Positions 33,483-44,335 of a stretch of 64,000 bases of DNA are shown piece after piece. The DNA is from Sipunculus nudus. Its lineage: Eukaryota > Annelida > Sipuncula > Golfingiida > Sipunculidae. A program made the position numbers and the translations under genes. The stretch's first letter is position 1, and every line of letters begins with the position of its first letter. The DNA is taken from NCBI GenBank assembly GCA_026874595.1, contig CM049314.1, positions 59,683,300-59,747,299 of the forward strand. The letters are read 5' to 3'. The notes under the pieces are model-generated. The model did no database searches. It had not been told where the DNA came from and saw nothing but the letters and a program-made list of their open reading frames with translations.

Positions 33483-36071
33483 TTTTAGCTCAGCTGACTA
33501 TAAGTCATCTGAGCTATAGTCGTGGTCCATTGTCCGTCGTCCGTCTGTCTGTCCGTCCGTCCGTCCGTAGATGTGGCACGTTTTGAAACCGTAAGACCTA
33601 GGAATCCAAAATTCGGCATAATGTTAGATGTCCCCAAGATCTCCTACCAAGCCGAAAACTGGGTCTTTGCAACTTCGTTCCTTTGAGAAATTAAGGAAAA
33701 AACCTCAATTTTTTATTAAAAACCTATTTTCACACTTCAGGACTGCCTAATATCAAAACCACTCATCTGTTTTTCCTCATATTTACCATAAATATTCCTC
33801 TATATAGTTCCTATGTACATGCCAGAAATTATGTCTGTATTATTTAATTTAAAAAAGTTATGGGTCCCAAACATAATGCATTTTGTAAAAAATCAGGAAA
33901 GATATTTGATAACTTAACACAAAAAATGTTAAAGCTATCGACCTTTTTTCCAGTAATATAACTTTAATTAATCAAAATTAAATTGTATACCCAAAATTAG
34001 ATGAAAATCTTTTAAATTTTCTAAAATATTAATAAAAATAAAAAATTGGTACCTTAAATTTTGCCCAACTTTGACCATGGCACGTTTTTTTCCTGTAAGT
34101 ACTGTGGATTTAATTTTCACAGCATGTTTTTGTTAGCATTTCAACTGTTAACACCAAAAATTTGAAACCAGTTGATCAAAAACTGTAGATTTTAATAAGT
34201 TTTCAAGCACCATGTAACATATTGTTTACATCAAGCTAGTGTTATGCAGTTTGCAAGAGCTCAGCTCCCCAGCTTCAGCTCTTAGTTCCTTAAATTCGGC
34301 ATACAGTTAGATGTCTCCAAAATCCCCTACCATGCCAAGAATTTGGTCACTAGGACTTAATACCTTTGAGATATTAATGAAAAACTTCATTTTTCCATTA
34401 AAAACCCATTGTTACACTTCAAGACTGTCTAATATCAAAACCACTGATCTGACTTTAATCATAAATAATATACATATTTTTCATTCTCTATGCACATGCC
34501 AGAATGATGTCAGTATTGCGTAATTGTTTTAAGTTATGGGCCCAAACATAATGCACTTTGTAAAAAATCAATTATATATTTACTCCCTTAACAAGGGCAT
34601 TGCTGAAGCTAGAGATTTTTTTGTCAGGGATGTAACATTATTTAATCAAGATTCAATTGAATACCCAAAATTAGTTCTGAATTTTTCAAATTTTATAAGT
34701 TATTAGTATAAATATAAAATTAGTACCTTAAATTTTGCCCAACTGTGACCATGGCACGTTTGTGTCCTGTGAGCACTGTTGATATAATTTTCATATCATG
34801 CACACATTAGGATTTCAGCTTTTTAGTTTAGAAAGCTGAAAGAAATTGGCCAAAAATTGTAGCTTTTATTAATGTTTTTTATGAGACCCTGTCAGACTTT
34901 GGCTCTCTCCAGCCCCTCTTGAGTCAAATTATGCACGCTTGAGGCGAGGCATACAAGAATCCAGGCAGCTTATGGCCAGCCACAGTTGATCCAGGTGTCC
35001 AACCCAACTCATCTAGTAGTTTTAACCAACAACATAACAAAAAACAATAATGTATAATTTTTTATTGGTTTTTAATAACAAATTAAAGAAAAATAGAAAA
35101 GGAATTTGTTAGTTTATAATAACAGGAAATTAACTTACTGATGATATAAGAATCTTGTATCGATGGGTAGAATGTCACATATTCCAAATAACACCATGCA
35201 GTCACCTATGGCATTTTTCAGTTCAATTTTAATGATAAAGAAGTAAATCATATTATTCATTACTAATCATTAGGGATCATATGAAGGAAATTAATGATAG
35301 ACAAAGATGCAGTTGATAATATTAATCTAGATTCCTACTGTGTCTAGTGTGTACATTGATGTGAAATTAGTCCAAAATGAATTTTTTACAGTTATTTTTT
35401 AATATAAATAAAAGCCATAAAACCAGGTACTTATGATCATTATTTAAATGTGTGAATTTTGTATATTTTGGATTCTCAACATCATTGGTTGGTGAAACTG
35501 AATAAATACCAGACATGGTGCGAATACTTTGTAATTGTATTTAAATACGAATATGATTATGTACTCCATTATAAAATTTCTTGCATAAAGAATAGGAATT
35601 CAGGTAAAAATGAAAGTATATGAATACTCGTGCAAATACTTTCAAAATGTATTCATGAATGCATTCATGAATATATTCTTTAATATTATTTTTATAATCA
35701 TATCAGTTATATTTCATTTAAAAAAATCATATGATTCTCTTATTATTTTTTATAAAAATTATATTTGGGACAATATTTGTAATTTTTTGTAATAAATAGT
35801 TAAACTCTTGTATTATATGTTCTGCTTATAAGTTATATGGCCAAGTCAAAATCTGTGTGACAATAGTACTCCATTTGTTAATAAAATAAATGAAATCAAT
35901 CCTCTTCCCTGTCTCCAAAGGTACTATCAAAATCATACATAAGCTAAACAACAACAACTCATAATACAGCTTATATTTATTACCACACAAAACCAGCATG
36001 TGCCTCATTTCTAAATAATATTTTTTTATCATATATAACAGCTGAGCGTCGTGACCCATAGGTCCCTTGTT
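33483..36071 (+). mobile_element. Helitron-like (Helentron/HINE-type) repeat, family B, copy 1
   Basis: It starts TTTTAGCTCAG with an imperfect 31-nt palindrome (TAGCTCAG at 33486 and CTGAGCTA at 33509, inner TGACT/AGTCA), followed by a GTCC/GTCT microsatellite (about 33531-33569). It ends AGCTGAGC (36040-36047, inverse of the GCTCAGCT head), then GACC-CATA-GGTC and CCTTGT, then T. This is the layout of a 5' palindrome, microsatellite, and asymmetric inverted repeat with 3' hairpin. An internal ~680-bp unit is present twice (from ATTCGGCAT at 33611 and 34294; GACCATGGCACG near 34072 and 34747). From about 34900 to 36030 the interior does not match copy 2. It lies 132 bp after family A, in the same orientation. 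No protein is encoded. Confidence 0.65.
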
Positions 36072-36328
36072 ATTAATTTAATTTGCAGATTTGGAAACCG
36101 CAATTTCCCCTTACACATTTTGTCCATTTCTGCATTCCTTTAGTTGAGCAGCAAGCTTGGTTCCTTTATTCTTGTTTAAAAGCACCTTTTTACGTTCTTC
36201 TCTAGTAATTTAGGCTCTGCCACAGGTCCTCAGTCATTTCTTTATTCTGATTTCAATGCTAAACAATGGGGAATAAAGTGAAAATAAAAAGAATAAAGGC
36301 CTTCAGCTAAGGATGACAACATTCATCT
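36072..36328. other. Non-coding DNA
   Basis: Short unique stretch between the family B element and the CT-rich tract; nothing recognised. Confidence 0.5.
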
Positions 36329-36565
36329 TTTCTCTTTCTCCATCTCTCTCTGTCTCTCTCTTCCTTTGTCTCTCCCTCCTTCTTTTCCTCTTTCCTTCCC
36401 CTCTGCATTTGGCTTCTCTCTCCCTGGCTTTTCTCTTAATGTAGTAATTCTTTCTTTCTTTCTTCCTTTAATTTTTTCCATTTCTCTCCTTTTCTCTTTC
36501 TTTGTTTCTCTGTCTTTCTCTCTCTATATATATAGCTCTATCTCTCTGTCTGTCCCTCTCTCAAT
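36329..36565 (+). repeat. Pyrimidine (CT)-rich low-complexity tract
   Basis: About 235 bp dominated by CTCT, TTTC and CCTT words, with a short TATATATA break near 36527. The 99-codon frame at 36366-36665 (serine, leucine and phenylalanine rich) is an artefact of this composition. Confidence 0.85.
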
Positions 36566-36728
36566 CCTTACATTAACTATAAACAAATTGTGGATGATCA
36601 TTTATGTTGCAGGTCATTTAACTTTTATTTTAAAAACAATTAAAATTTCATATGAAAAAACATAAGTAATTTACCTGGTGTAAGATTGTTTTTAACCCTT
36701 CATTAAAAAAAAAATGTTTCATGCATTA

Positions 36729-36792
36729 AAGAATATATATGACAGTGCATTACTTTATTTAAGAATATATATGACAGTGCATTACTTTATTT
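36729..36792 (+). repeat. Perfect 32-bp tandem duplication
   Basis: The unit starting AAGAATATATATGACAGTGC occurs twice back to back (36729-36760 and 36761-36792) with no differences, pointing to a recent duplication. Confidence 0.9.
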
Positions 36793-37019
36793 AAACTTGA
36801 AAGTTTAGTTGTGTAATGAAAAGGTTTATTCTTTGAGTACAGGCATGCTGTCACATCTTGGTAACACATACTGGTAATTAAAAGGAAATTGTCGATTAAG
36901 TGATCAATAAGAGTGATGTCAAAAGTTTTATTTTGAATAGGAGATCAGGATAAAAGTTGTCTTATAAAGCAAACCTTCCAGATGCTTGTAATAATTTAAA
37001 TTCTTATGGCAGCTAGAAA
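36793..37019. other. AT-rich non-coding DNA
   Basis: Nothing recognised. Confidence 0.5.
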
Positions 37020-37520
37020 GCTTATAGGCAGCTTACTTTGCAACGCCTAAAGCGTATTGTCCAGACAATGTGCTTAACTAAAGAACACGGGCTTACCAAG
37101 AGGTGTGCCTATCAAGGTCATGTGACCAAGCCAATATCAAGCTGATTGTCTAAATGGCAGACATAAGGAAGGCATTCGGAATGTTGTCTTTATCCCGGGA
37201 GAAAACTAACTTAATATAGAAATTCCGAGCACTTGCAGTATGGGCCTCATACCAAAAGATTACCGTGGCCATCTTTCACAGGAGAGTATCGTCTAACTTA
37301 CATGACAGCCTGTTCCTGTTCACCAGGAGTGATAAATATTCTGAGTGGCGGGTAGCTAGCGATGATTTAGTGTATTATCTATAATTTTTTATGATGCAAT
37401 TGTGAAGAATGTCTGCCAGGTCGGGCATTGCATCTTAAGTATGAAGCCACTTAAACTCTAGTGTATAACCCTCATGGCGACAGACAGCAAATGATTTTTC
37501 ATCTGGATTGCCATGTTAGA
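37020..37520. promoter_or_regulatory. GC-richer unique island, candidate regulatory element
   Basis: Contains CAACGCCTAAAGCG, GGTCATGTGACCAAG, a partly palindromic GGTCATGTGACC, TTTATCCCGGGAG and GAGTGGCGGGTAGCTAGCGATG. There is no repeat and no open frame of note. Call rests on CpG retention and complexity compared with the flanks. Confidence 0.25.
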
Positions 37521-38419
37521 TCATATTAATTGAGATATTGCACAGTCATTTCTTTCTTGCACTCAAACCTTTTTGCATGTATTTCACTCACCCCTTCATT
37601 AAAGTAACAGTTTGGATGATATACTCTAACAACTTTGACTTTTTATGGCTAAGACCCCAGCCAGGTCCCGTTGACTTTCATTTATGTTTTGTTCAAGTGC
37701 AGAAGTACTGCCAGAGCAAAGGAATGTTGCTTGACAACAAAACACACTAATAACATTACTGAAATATATACAAGAAAAGTACAGGATGAATTTACACAGC
37801 AAATTTGCTGTGCTTAAACTGTTTAAAGCTGTAATTATTAACATCTTGTATTTGTCATATTATCTATCACATGTTGTTTAAGTGTATTCTTCTGGTAAAA
37901 AGATTTTATTACATACATTTGGAATTCTTGACAGTTAGAGTGGAAATCTACTCAAAGTTATTGGGGATTTTCTAAGTGTTCATTGATTTTGTGATTTCAT
38001 GGCTATAATTACGATTTCTTCACAGTACTGATAAATACCAAATCAATGAATTTGCTTCTGATGTGACAGCCTTTGCATTTTACATTACCAAAGTTGAATT
38101 TTTGTTTTTAATTGTAACCTGCCCCAGGTCATTTTTCATCTTATCTTTCATTTATTAGACTTTATTAAATATTTCATCACTTGCATATTTAACTTGCCAC
38201 AATTCATCCAGGTTGAAAATCCTTAGTAAATTGGGCAACGCAGAAACCTTGTTTTACTCATTTATCAACTAAATGCTATAAAGTAATTGTTTGAGTTAGG
38301 AGGAAGACGGCAACCATGTTTAACATTCTCGTTTGTCATTTAAGCACTGTAAGTTACTTTTTAATCTGAAACAGTTGGTAGATATGAATTGGCATCGGTG
38401 ATCTAACCATTGTAAGACT
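37521..38419. other. AT-rich non-coding DNA, no gene seen
   Basis: Overlapping frames on opposite strands at 37538-37844 are incidental. Nothing else recognised. Confidence 0.5.
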
Positions 38420-39140
38420 TTCAGTAAATGAATGAGATCTGAGAGGGCATAATAATTCTTTTACCATCACCGAGTCAGTTTGGTCTAATTGCATCACAAT
38501 GGGCAGTAAGAAGGCATACGAGCCTCATTTAATTCAAAGACTTCAGGAGCTTGATGAGTTTGCAACCTAAAAACATCCCACAAACTTAGCCAATCACACC
38601 TTGCTTTGCCTTAGTACTGTAGCAACGTTTGCAAGGTAGGAAAAAAAATCCATTGAACGCTGAAAAACACTGAAACAGTCGTTGATAAATCACAAAATAG
38701 ATGCTTTCAGATGGAGGGTTTTTCAGCTAGATTATCAGGAAGCAGCCCGTCATGGAATAAACGACTCCGATTGATTTTAACACCATTAATCGTGCATAGC
38801 TACTGCCTTGGTACCGAGCGCTCTCGATCCATCAACTTTAATTGAATAGGCAAGACGTGTGCCATTACTACCCTTTAGATTAGGCCTTTGATAATTGGGA
38901 TACTCTTGACGAAGGTGTGAAGCACATGGAAAATGGTGGATATCCTCTCCATAGATTCCCTTTACAGCCTCCGCATCAGTGTAAAACCTTAAACGTTAAA
39001 AATACATATGTCAGCATTCTGAAGGAGCTTCCAAGCTAACATTGACCAACTCGTAAATGGATAAAACACCACCATGGAACAAGGTCAAGATGGCTCTCCA
39101 GACTGCATTTAGAACCAAAAACAGCTGGGGCCCTTTTCTT
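38420..39140. promoter_or_regulatory. Long GC-richer island, candidate regulatory element
   Basis: About 700 bp of unique, high-complexity DNA with several CpG sites (CATCACCGAGTCAG, AAACGACTCCGATTG, GGTACCGAGCGCTCTCGATCC) and TAAT-type cores (ACCATTAATCGTGC). There is no reading frame over ~60 codons. Its length and absence of repeats make it one of the better regulatory candidates, still by inference only. Confidence 0.28.
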
Positions 39141-39699
39141 TTACCTACATAAGAAGCGAAGCAGTTGGTTGAGTTGTAACCATCTTAATTATAAGGATGT
39201 GCACAATATTGCTTAGAAAATCCTTGAGTCAGGATGAAGCTGCCATGTTTTATAGACTTTTGGAAAGGTCAAAATGAGAACTGTACTATTAAGATTTGGA
39301 TTTAATGGTGGCAATAGATGGGATATACCTGATCTAACACCTACAGACAAAACTCTGTATGGTAGAATGATATTTTAACAAAAATGGTTAAAATATAATT
39401 ACATTATTGAAAGTAAAAATGATATGTGGACATATTTATATGACTCACTTTAAATCATGAGGTATTATTAAAAGCCTAATTGGGTGAGAAGAAATTTTGT
39501 TTCAGTCTCATAGGACTAAATTAAAGGAGTTTAATTTTCATTATAATGATTGATTTGAAATCTAATTTGAGCAAAATGAGTGTTTTCTTAGCAAGGTAAT
39601 TATATAATATAAATTTTCAATTGGCCTAAGTTGTCTGTAACTCATTTACTGATATTTTAGACTGATAGGATATTTGTACACTTGAATATACATGCAAGT
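39141..39699. other. AT-rich non-coding DNA
   Basis: Nothing recognised. Confidence 0.5.
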
Positions 39700-40500
39700 T
39701 GAGACCATACACTGAAAAAGTTAGATCTAAAAGAGTGAAATAAAATTACTGGCAGAATCAAAAACAAAGTAAGATATTGTGAGATCACAATATAATATTA
39801 AGAGAGAGGTGAGATCTGAGGTTTAGACCATGCAAATGTGATATAAAAATGATAATGTGTGCATATATGTGAGAGAGACAATACATTGCACGATGCTCTC
39901 AGATTGTTATATGAGAATGTATGATACAAACTTTGAGAAAAAATTCTTTGAAATAGAAGAAGAGTCCATGTGAAATCTAATGCAAGAAAGAGGAAGTAAG
40001 ACCAGATGTGAAGATTTCCAACACAGATACATAACTTTAACAATAATAATGATGTTAAGAAGAAATCAGATAAGAAAAATGAGAAATGTCTCAGTGTGTG
40101 AGACCAAATCATGTTTTTGGTGAAACAGAAAAAGACAAGATATCTGAAAGTGTGAGACTGGATGTATTTATTAATAGGGATAAACAAGGGATATCATGCA
40201 GAGAGACGAGATGTTTTGAAAAAATAGAACCAAAAAAAATGTTTCAAAGTGTGGGACCACATATATATCTCTAATAAGAAAAAGATGAGTCTCAGTTTGA
40301 GACTAGAAATATTTCTGAAGGGAGAGAGGAAGAAGAAATTCTTCTTTAAATGTGAGGCAATATATATCCTTTGAGACCTGTGGAAGACTGAAAAGTAAGA
40401 CTATATAGATCTCAGTTTCAGAATAAGGAGAAAAAGACTAAACAAATTTGAGGTGAATGTCTGAAATCTAAGAATGTTAGATGAAATATCCTGGGAGAAG
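39700..40500 (+). repeat. Purine-rich region with worn GTGTGAGAC-type repeats
   Basis: The plus strand is unusually rich in A and G over ~800 bp. Words such as AGTGTGAGAC, TTTGAGACTAG, TGTGGGACCAC, GTAAGACCAG and TGTGAGGCAAT recur every ~50-90 bp (near 40002, 40093, 40150, 40245, 40295, 40352, 40400). I read this as a very old tandem array, but no unit can be fixed. The 129-codon minus frame (39798-40187), rich in F, L and S, is a by-product of the purine bias. Confidence 0.4.
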
Positions 40501-40870
40501 GTGAGATTACAGATGGGAGGAATAGTTTTTATCCCGTTAACGGAGCATGTTGCTTCATTGACATTCATTAAACCAAGCATTGATGCATGTTCGGGGAGAG
40601 TGGTCTTTCATGATCATGTTCGTTGCCATCGAGTTAATCCGTAGTTCACTTGTCTATAATAGCATCTGTCTCTCGTCATTACCGTAAATAGATAAATCTG
40701 CGGCATACAAAACATGGAATCCAAAACCGGTTCAGCAGATTAATAAATATGTTTTAGCACCGCATTCAACATTGCCCTTTTCATCCATCAATTGATTATC
40801 ATTTGCAATTGTCCTTTCTGTAGAAGTTCAGTTAGCATTCACCTTACAAGTGAAGGTGAATGCTATCAGT
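40501..40870. promoter_or_regulatory. GC-richer island ending in a strong hairpin
   Basis: Unique sequence with TCCCGTTAACGGAGC (itself containing the palindrome CCGTTAACGG), GTTCGGGGAGAG and CATCGAGTTAATCCG, then the inverted repeat at 40833-40865. Composition and structure differ from the purine-rich DNA before it. Regulatory role is inference. Confidence 0.27.
40833..40865. repeat. Hairpin: perfect 13-bp arms, 7-nt loop
   Basis: TAGCATTCACCTT (40833-40845) and AAGGTGAATGCTA (40853-40865) are exact reverse complements around ACAAGTG. If transcribed it would form a stable short stem-loop. The pairing stops at the arm ends, so it is too short for a typical pre-miRNA. There is no T-run for a pol III terminator close by. 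Confidence 0.75.
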
Positions 40871-42200
40871 GTAAAAGATTCCATAACTTGTGGTCAGATG
40901 TGTGGGAATTATTATGACCATGCATCAGTTAGGTAAGGTGAGAGGGCTACCCACCTAGTTGCTACAAGTAACAAATTGCATACTAGTTGGTACACACACC
41001 CAATCAGGCATGCGCATACTTAACCAAGCTCACTAGAGGAATATGGTGTATAGCCCCGGGGCAGCGATGGACTGACCCCGCAAAGTAGCCTCAATGAACT
41101 GCAATTCATGTGTAAATAGCTTACAATGAAATGACACCACTGTGGGTAAGACTCTCTTAGGCCAGTTGGAACTTGTGAAATGATATTACCGCCTTCCCAA
41201 GGCTATTTATAAATCCTGTCGCTTTGAAGACAATTTATCTGGCTCCAGGATCCAGTTCAGCATTTTCACTAAATTACAGTGCTTAAAGACCTATTAGTTG
41301 AGCTCCATTTTGGATTTTAAATTCTGTCCACTTCCTGTATATTTAAGGTGACCCCCTGTGCACTTTTGTGCTAAGGTCAAAGACACATGCCAAAACAATT
41401 AATGTTAATGCAGGTACTGGTGAATTTCATTATTTATTTTGGGATTTTTTTTCCAGAAATGTTGACATTTATTGTATCAGTTGACCCTATATACGTATGA
41501 GATAGAAGCTATAAAATGTTTATTTTTATCATCCACAGAAGTTATATGATCATGGACAGCAATCCTTGTTTGAAGATATGGTAACAAAAAGGCCCACTTC
41601 AGCTTTTAGGTTTGAAGCTGTAATTTCATGTTGGAAACATGTTCATGAAGGTGAATAACCATTGGTTTTGAAGTCTGATCTTAATGACACAGTTATGTTC
41701 ATTGGACAAAATAAAATAGCCTCCAATACCTAAACATGAATGTAGCATGTTTCAACTCATCACCCAGCTTGTCACTTTAAGTTCAGATCATCCACCCCAC
41801 ACCATGCAATGATTTGATCAGCCATCCTGATTTGCATTACAGGTTGGTGATGGACTACTAGTTCACTTTTTCCTGCATTGGTTTTATAGACCTTGTTGCC
41901 TGAGGCCAATGACTCCAACAAATCTTCCAACTAGAGGGTATTCAGTAGAGCACATACTCCTACCAAGGCTGATCTGTACTAAGTACGAGATCTGCCCCCT
42001 CAGGTTTGCACCAGATTAAAAGGATTTTCTATGGCTCATGCCCTTCACCCTCCCCAGCACCATCTCAAATGATACGAAGAAATCATTTTTGTGTAAATAC
42101 TTGCATATTTCTGCTAATGGACAAACAACCTTAAAGAGATTTGGAAGAAAGTATAACGTCCTTTGCATAGTTATTCAGATTCAAACCCCTAGTTAAATTG
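40871..42200. other. Non-coding DNA, no gene seen
   Basis: A CpG-containing palindrome GCCCCGGGGC lies at 41053-41062. Otherwise mixed unique sequence without an open frame of interest. Confidence 0.5.
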
Positions 42201-42208
42201 GAAAGTGG

Positions 42209-42415
42209 GCATAGCTCAAAAGGTAATTTCAGAGAGTGCAGTTGAGCAGATTCAAACCCATGTCTTACAGTGCAGTTGAGGAGATTTAGACCCATGTTTT
42301 ACAGTACAGTTTAGCTATGTCTTTCCTTTCATTTGAGCAGATATCAAACCCATGTCTTACAGTGCAAACGAGCATATTCAAACCCATGTCTTACAGTGCA
42401 GTTGGATTTCTTAAC
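42209..42415 (+). repeat. tRNA-like SINE relic with an amplified B-box unit
   Basis: TAGCTCAAAAGG (42212-42223) fits a pol III A box (TRGCNNARNNGG) and GATTCAAACCC (42249-42259) fits a B box with one mismatch, 25 nt apart. The unit around the B box (TTCAAACCCATGTCTTACAG-type) then repeats, with ACCCATG at 42257, 42290, 42348 and 42382, a ~33-34 bp minisatellite interrupted once. I read it as a worn tRNA-derived SINE whose B-box part was tandemly copied. No tail or target duplication is visible. Confidence 0.4.
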
Positions 42416-43439
42416 AATGTAAAATAGGTCTTAAAGTCTATAAAGCTAAATGCTGTTGATTGTGTATCTCCTTTTTAAAATGTGTCATTCTTCTGATAGC
42501 TTATGTCAGGATATCAGGTCTGAGGTGTCTAAGAAGTCATTCATTTGAGCTTATTATTGTTCATTATTGAGCAGAACATGGAATTAAAAACAATTATTAT
42601 CCCCAACTTGAAATTAATCTCATTTATTCACACGTGCTTCAGCCATTGTTCTTCTGTAAATGATATTGCAAGCACAAGTATCAGCACTGTTAAAAATAAG
42701 TTGTAGTGAAATAAGAGGAGTATTGATTTCTGACTCTTTTAACAAATTCTACATGATGTCTGTTTTCTTGTAATTGATGTGTTATATTCCAACATGCATC
42801 AGACTCACGACAACCTTAGTGACACCCTGTTGTCCATTTATCACTTAAGACACTCCCATTTGTATTTACCCTTTATGCAAAACGATATTCATATGGGTTC
42901 TGCATAAAAACAATGTTGTAAAATAGCATTTACCTTGTGACAAACGATTACAAATGCAGGTACTACATAGTTGAACATTCAGTTATAGCAAAAAATGCTT
43001 TCTAATTTTTCAGGATAACATTTAGCAATTCTAGGGTGGGACCTGTGTATAAAAGTATAACTGCATGAACAAGAGCTGTGAGGTTAAGAATTGAGTTCCC
43101 TTTGGTTGTAAAGAAATCACTATTTCCAGAAACAAATCTCAAATTATGGGTAGTACAGATGTTTTGATAATAAATTATGGGTAGTACAGATGTTTTGATA
43201 ATAAAAAAAACTATCTCCTTTATAAATGAAAAAGACAACCAGCTGAGAAAGAAAAATTAATTTTGATCGAGAGATTTTGATAAATTAGAGGAAAATAAAC
43301 TAATTGAACATTTAGTGTATTTATGAATCTTTCCAAAATAATATTTCAATAATGCTTAACCTCAGTTACCCACCAATCAAATGTATGCATGGTGGATCAC
43401 AAGTAATCAGTATACATATAAAATAGAGTATCACGTAGG
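42416..43439. other. AT-rich non-coding DNA with a perfect 31-bp duplication
   Basis: Only the duplication at 43141-43202 stands out. The minus frame at 43002-43238 spans it and is not a gene. Confidence 0.5.
43141..43202 (+). repeat. Perfect 31-bp tandem duplication
   Basis: The unit starting AAATTATGGGTAGTACAG occurs twice without a difference (43141-43171 and 43172-43202), a recent duplication. Confidence 0.9.
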
Positions 43440-44335
43440 GCGTTAACAGTGCGAGGAGACCCAGTGAACCGCTGAAGGCATAATGGATAATGGCACAGCT
43501 TTTTGAAAATGAAAGAAGACTGCCTTTAATTATACAATCAGTATTGGATCGACATTCCACGACAGAGGGCCGTGACTTCTCTGATGTGGCGAGTATTTCT
43601 GTAAGATCCTTCATCAGAGTGGTATAACGTTTAATCACACCAATGTTTTACCGGTTCATTTAGTCTATTTGGTTGTTGAATTATGGCTCTTCGTCCCTGA
43701 GGCATCTGGGGGATAGTCCATACACATTGAACCTTGTAAAATTTCATTAACCATGACATACCCATCAGCTAACCTCGAGCCAATATACATGGTTTGGTCA
43801 GTTGCGACAAGTAAACGGACTCTTATTGAATTTGTATTGAATGCATCGCCCTTGGAGTGGGGGCCTGTGGGTCGCTTCCGTTCAAGAAATCAACTGATCG
43901 CAGCCTTGCCCATCAGGTCACAAAGGTGTCAAGTGGGGTTTGCCGAAATCAATTGACGGAACTAAATGACATTTGATGAGACACCAAATGGCTCCATTAA
44001 GCCCAGGAGTTGCACATACTCATTCTAATGGCTGCTAATACTGAATGAACACATACTAATGCATGGTGCATGCACATATTACCCGTCACAACCATGGGTG
44101 AGCCAGTTAGATAGACAGCCTTTCAGGTTTTATCTAGGGTGGTACAGACGTAGCTTTTAGTGCATCCTGGGTACCCAATTGCTTCTTTATTGATTTTAGC
44201 GAGCAATGGATTTTGTTTCGAGCAATTAGATTTGAGGGTGCTGGCCAGGCTTTCAGGCGATGGGCCACTTTTAGCCACATGCTAAGCTAACCAAGTTGTG
44301 TCGTAAGGAAAAATGTACATTTTCCACTTACTCTA
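43440..44335. promoter_or_regulatory. Long GC-richer unique island, candidate regulatory element
   Basis: Nearly 900 bp with scattered CpG (GGATCGACATTCCACGACAGAGGGCCGTGAC, broken here by AT-rich spacers; GGTCGCTTCCGTTC; TTTTACCGGTTC). Open frames exist on both strands (43366-43638 minus, 43753-43956 plus) but neither has convincing splice sites, and the minus one is partly hydrophobic by chance of composition. I treat it as candidate regulatory DNA; a decayed exon is the alternative. Confidence 0.25.

Noticed and set aside
36366-36665. 99-codon serine/leucine/phenylalanine-rich frame
   Set aside because: Artefact of the CT-rich tract.
39798-40187. 129-codon minus-strand frame that looks membrane-like
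   Set aside because: Hydrophobicity comes from the purine bias of the opposite strand, within a worn repeat region.
40833-40865. Pre-miRNA hairpin
   Set aside because: Pairing ends at 13 bp; a typical precursor needs about 22 bp or more of stem with flanking pairing.
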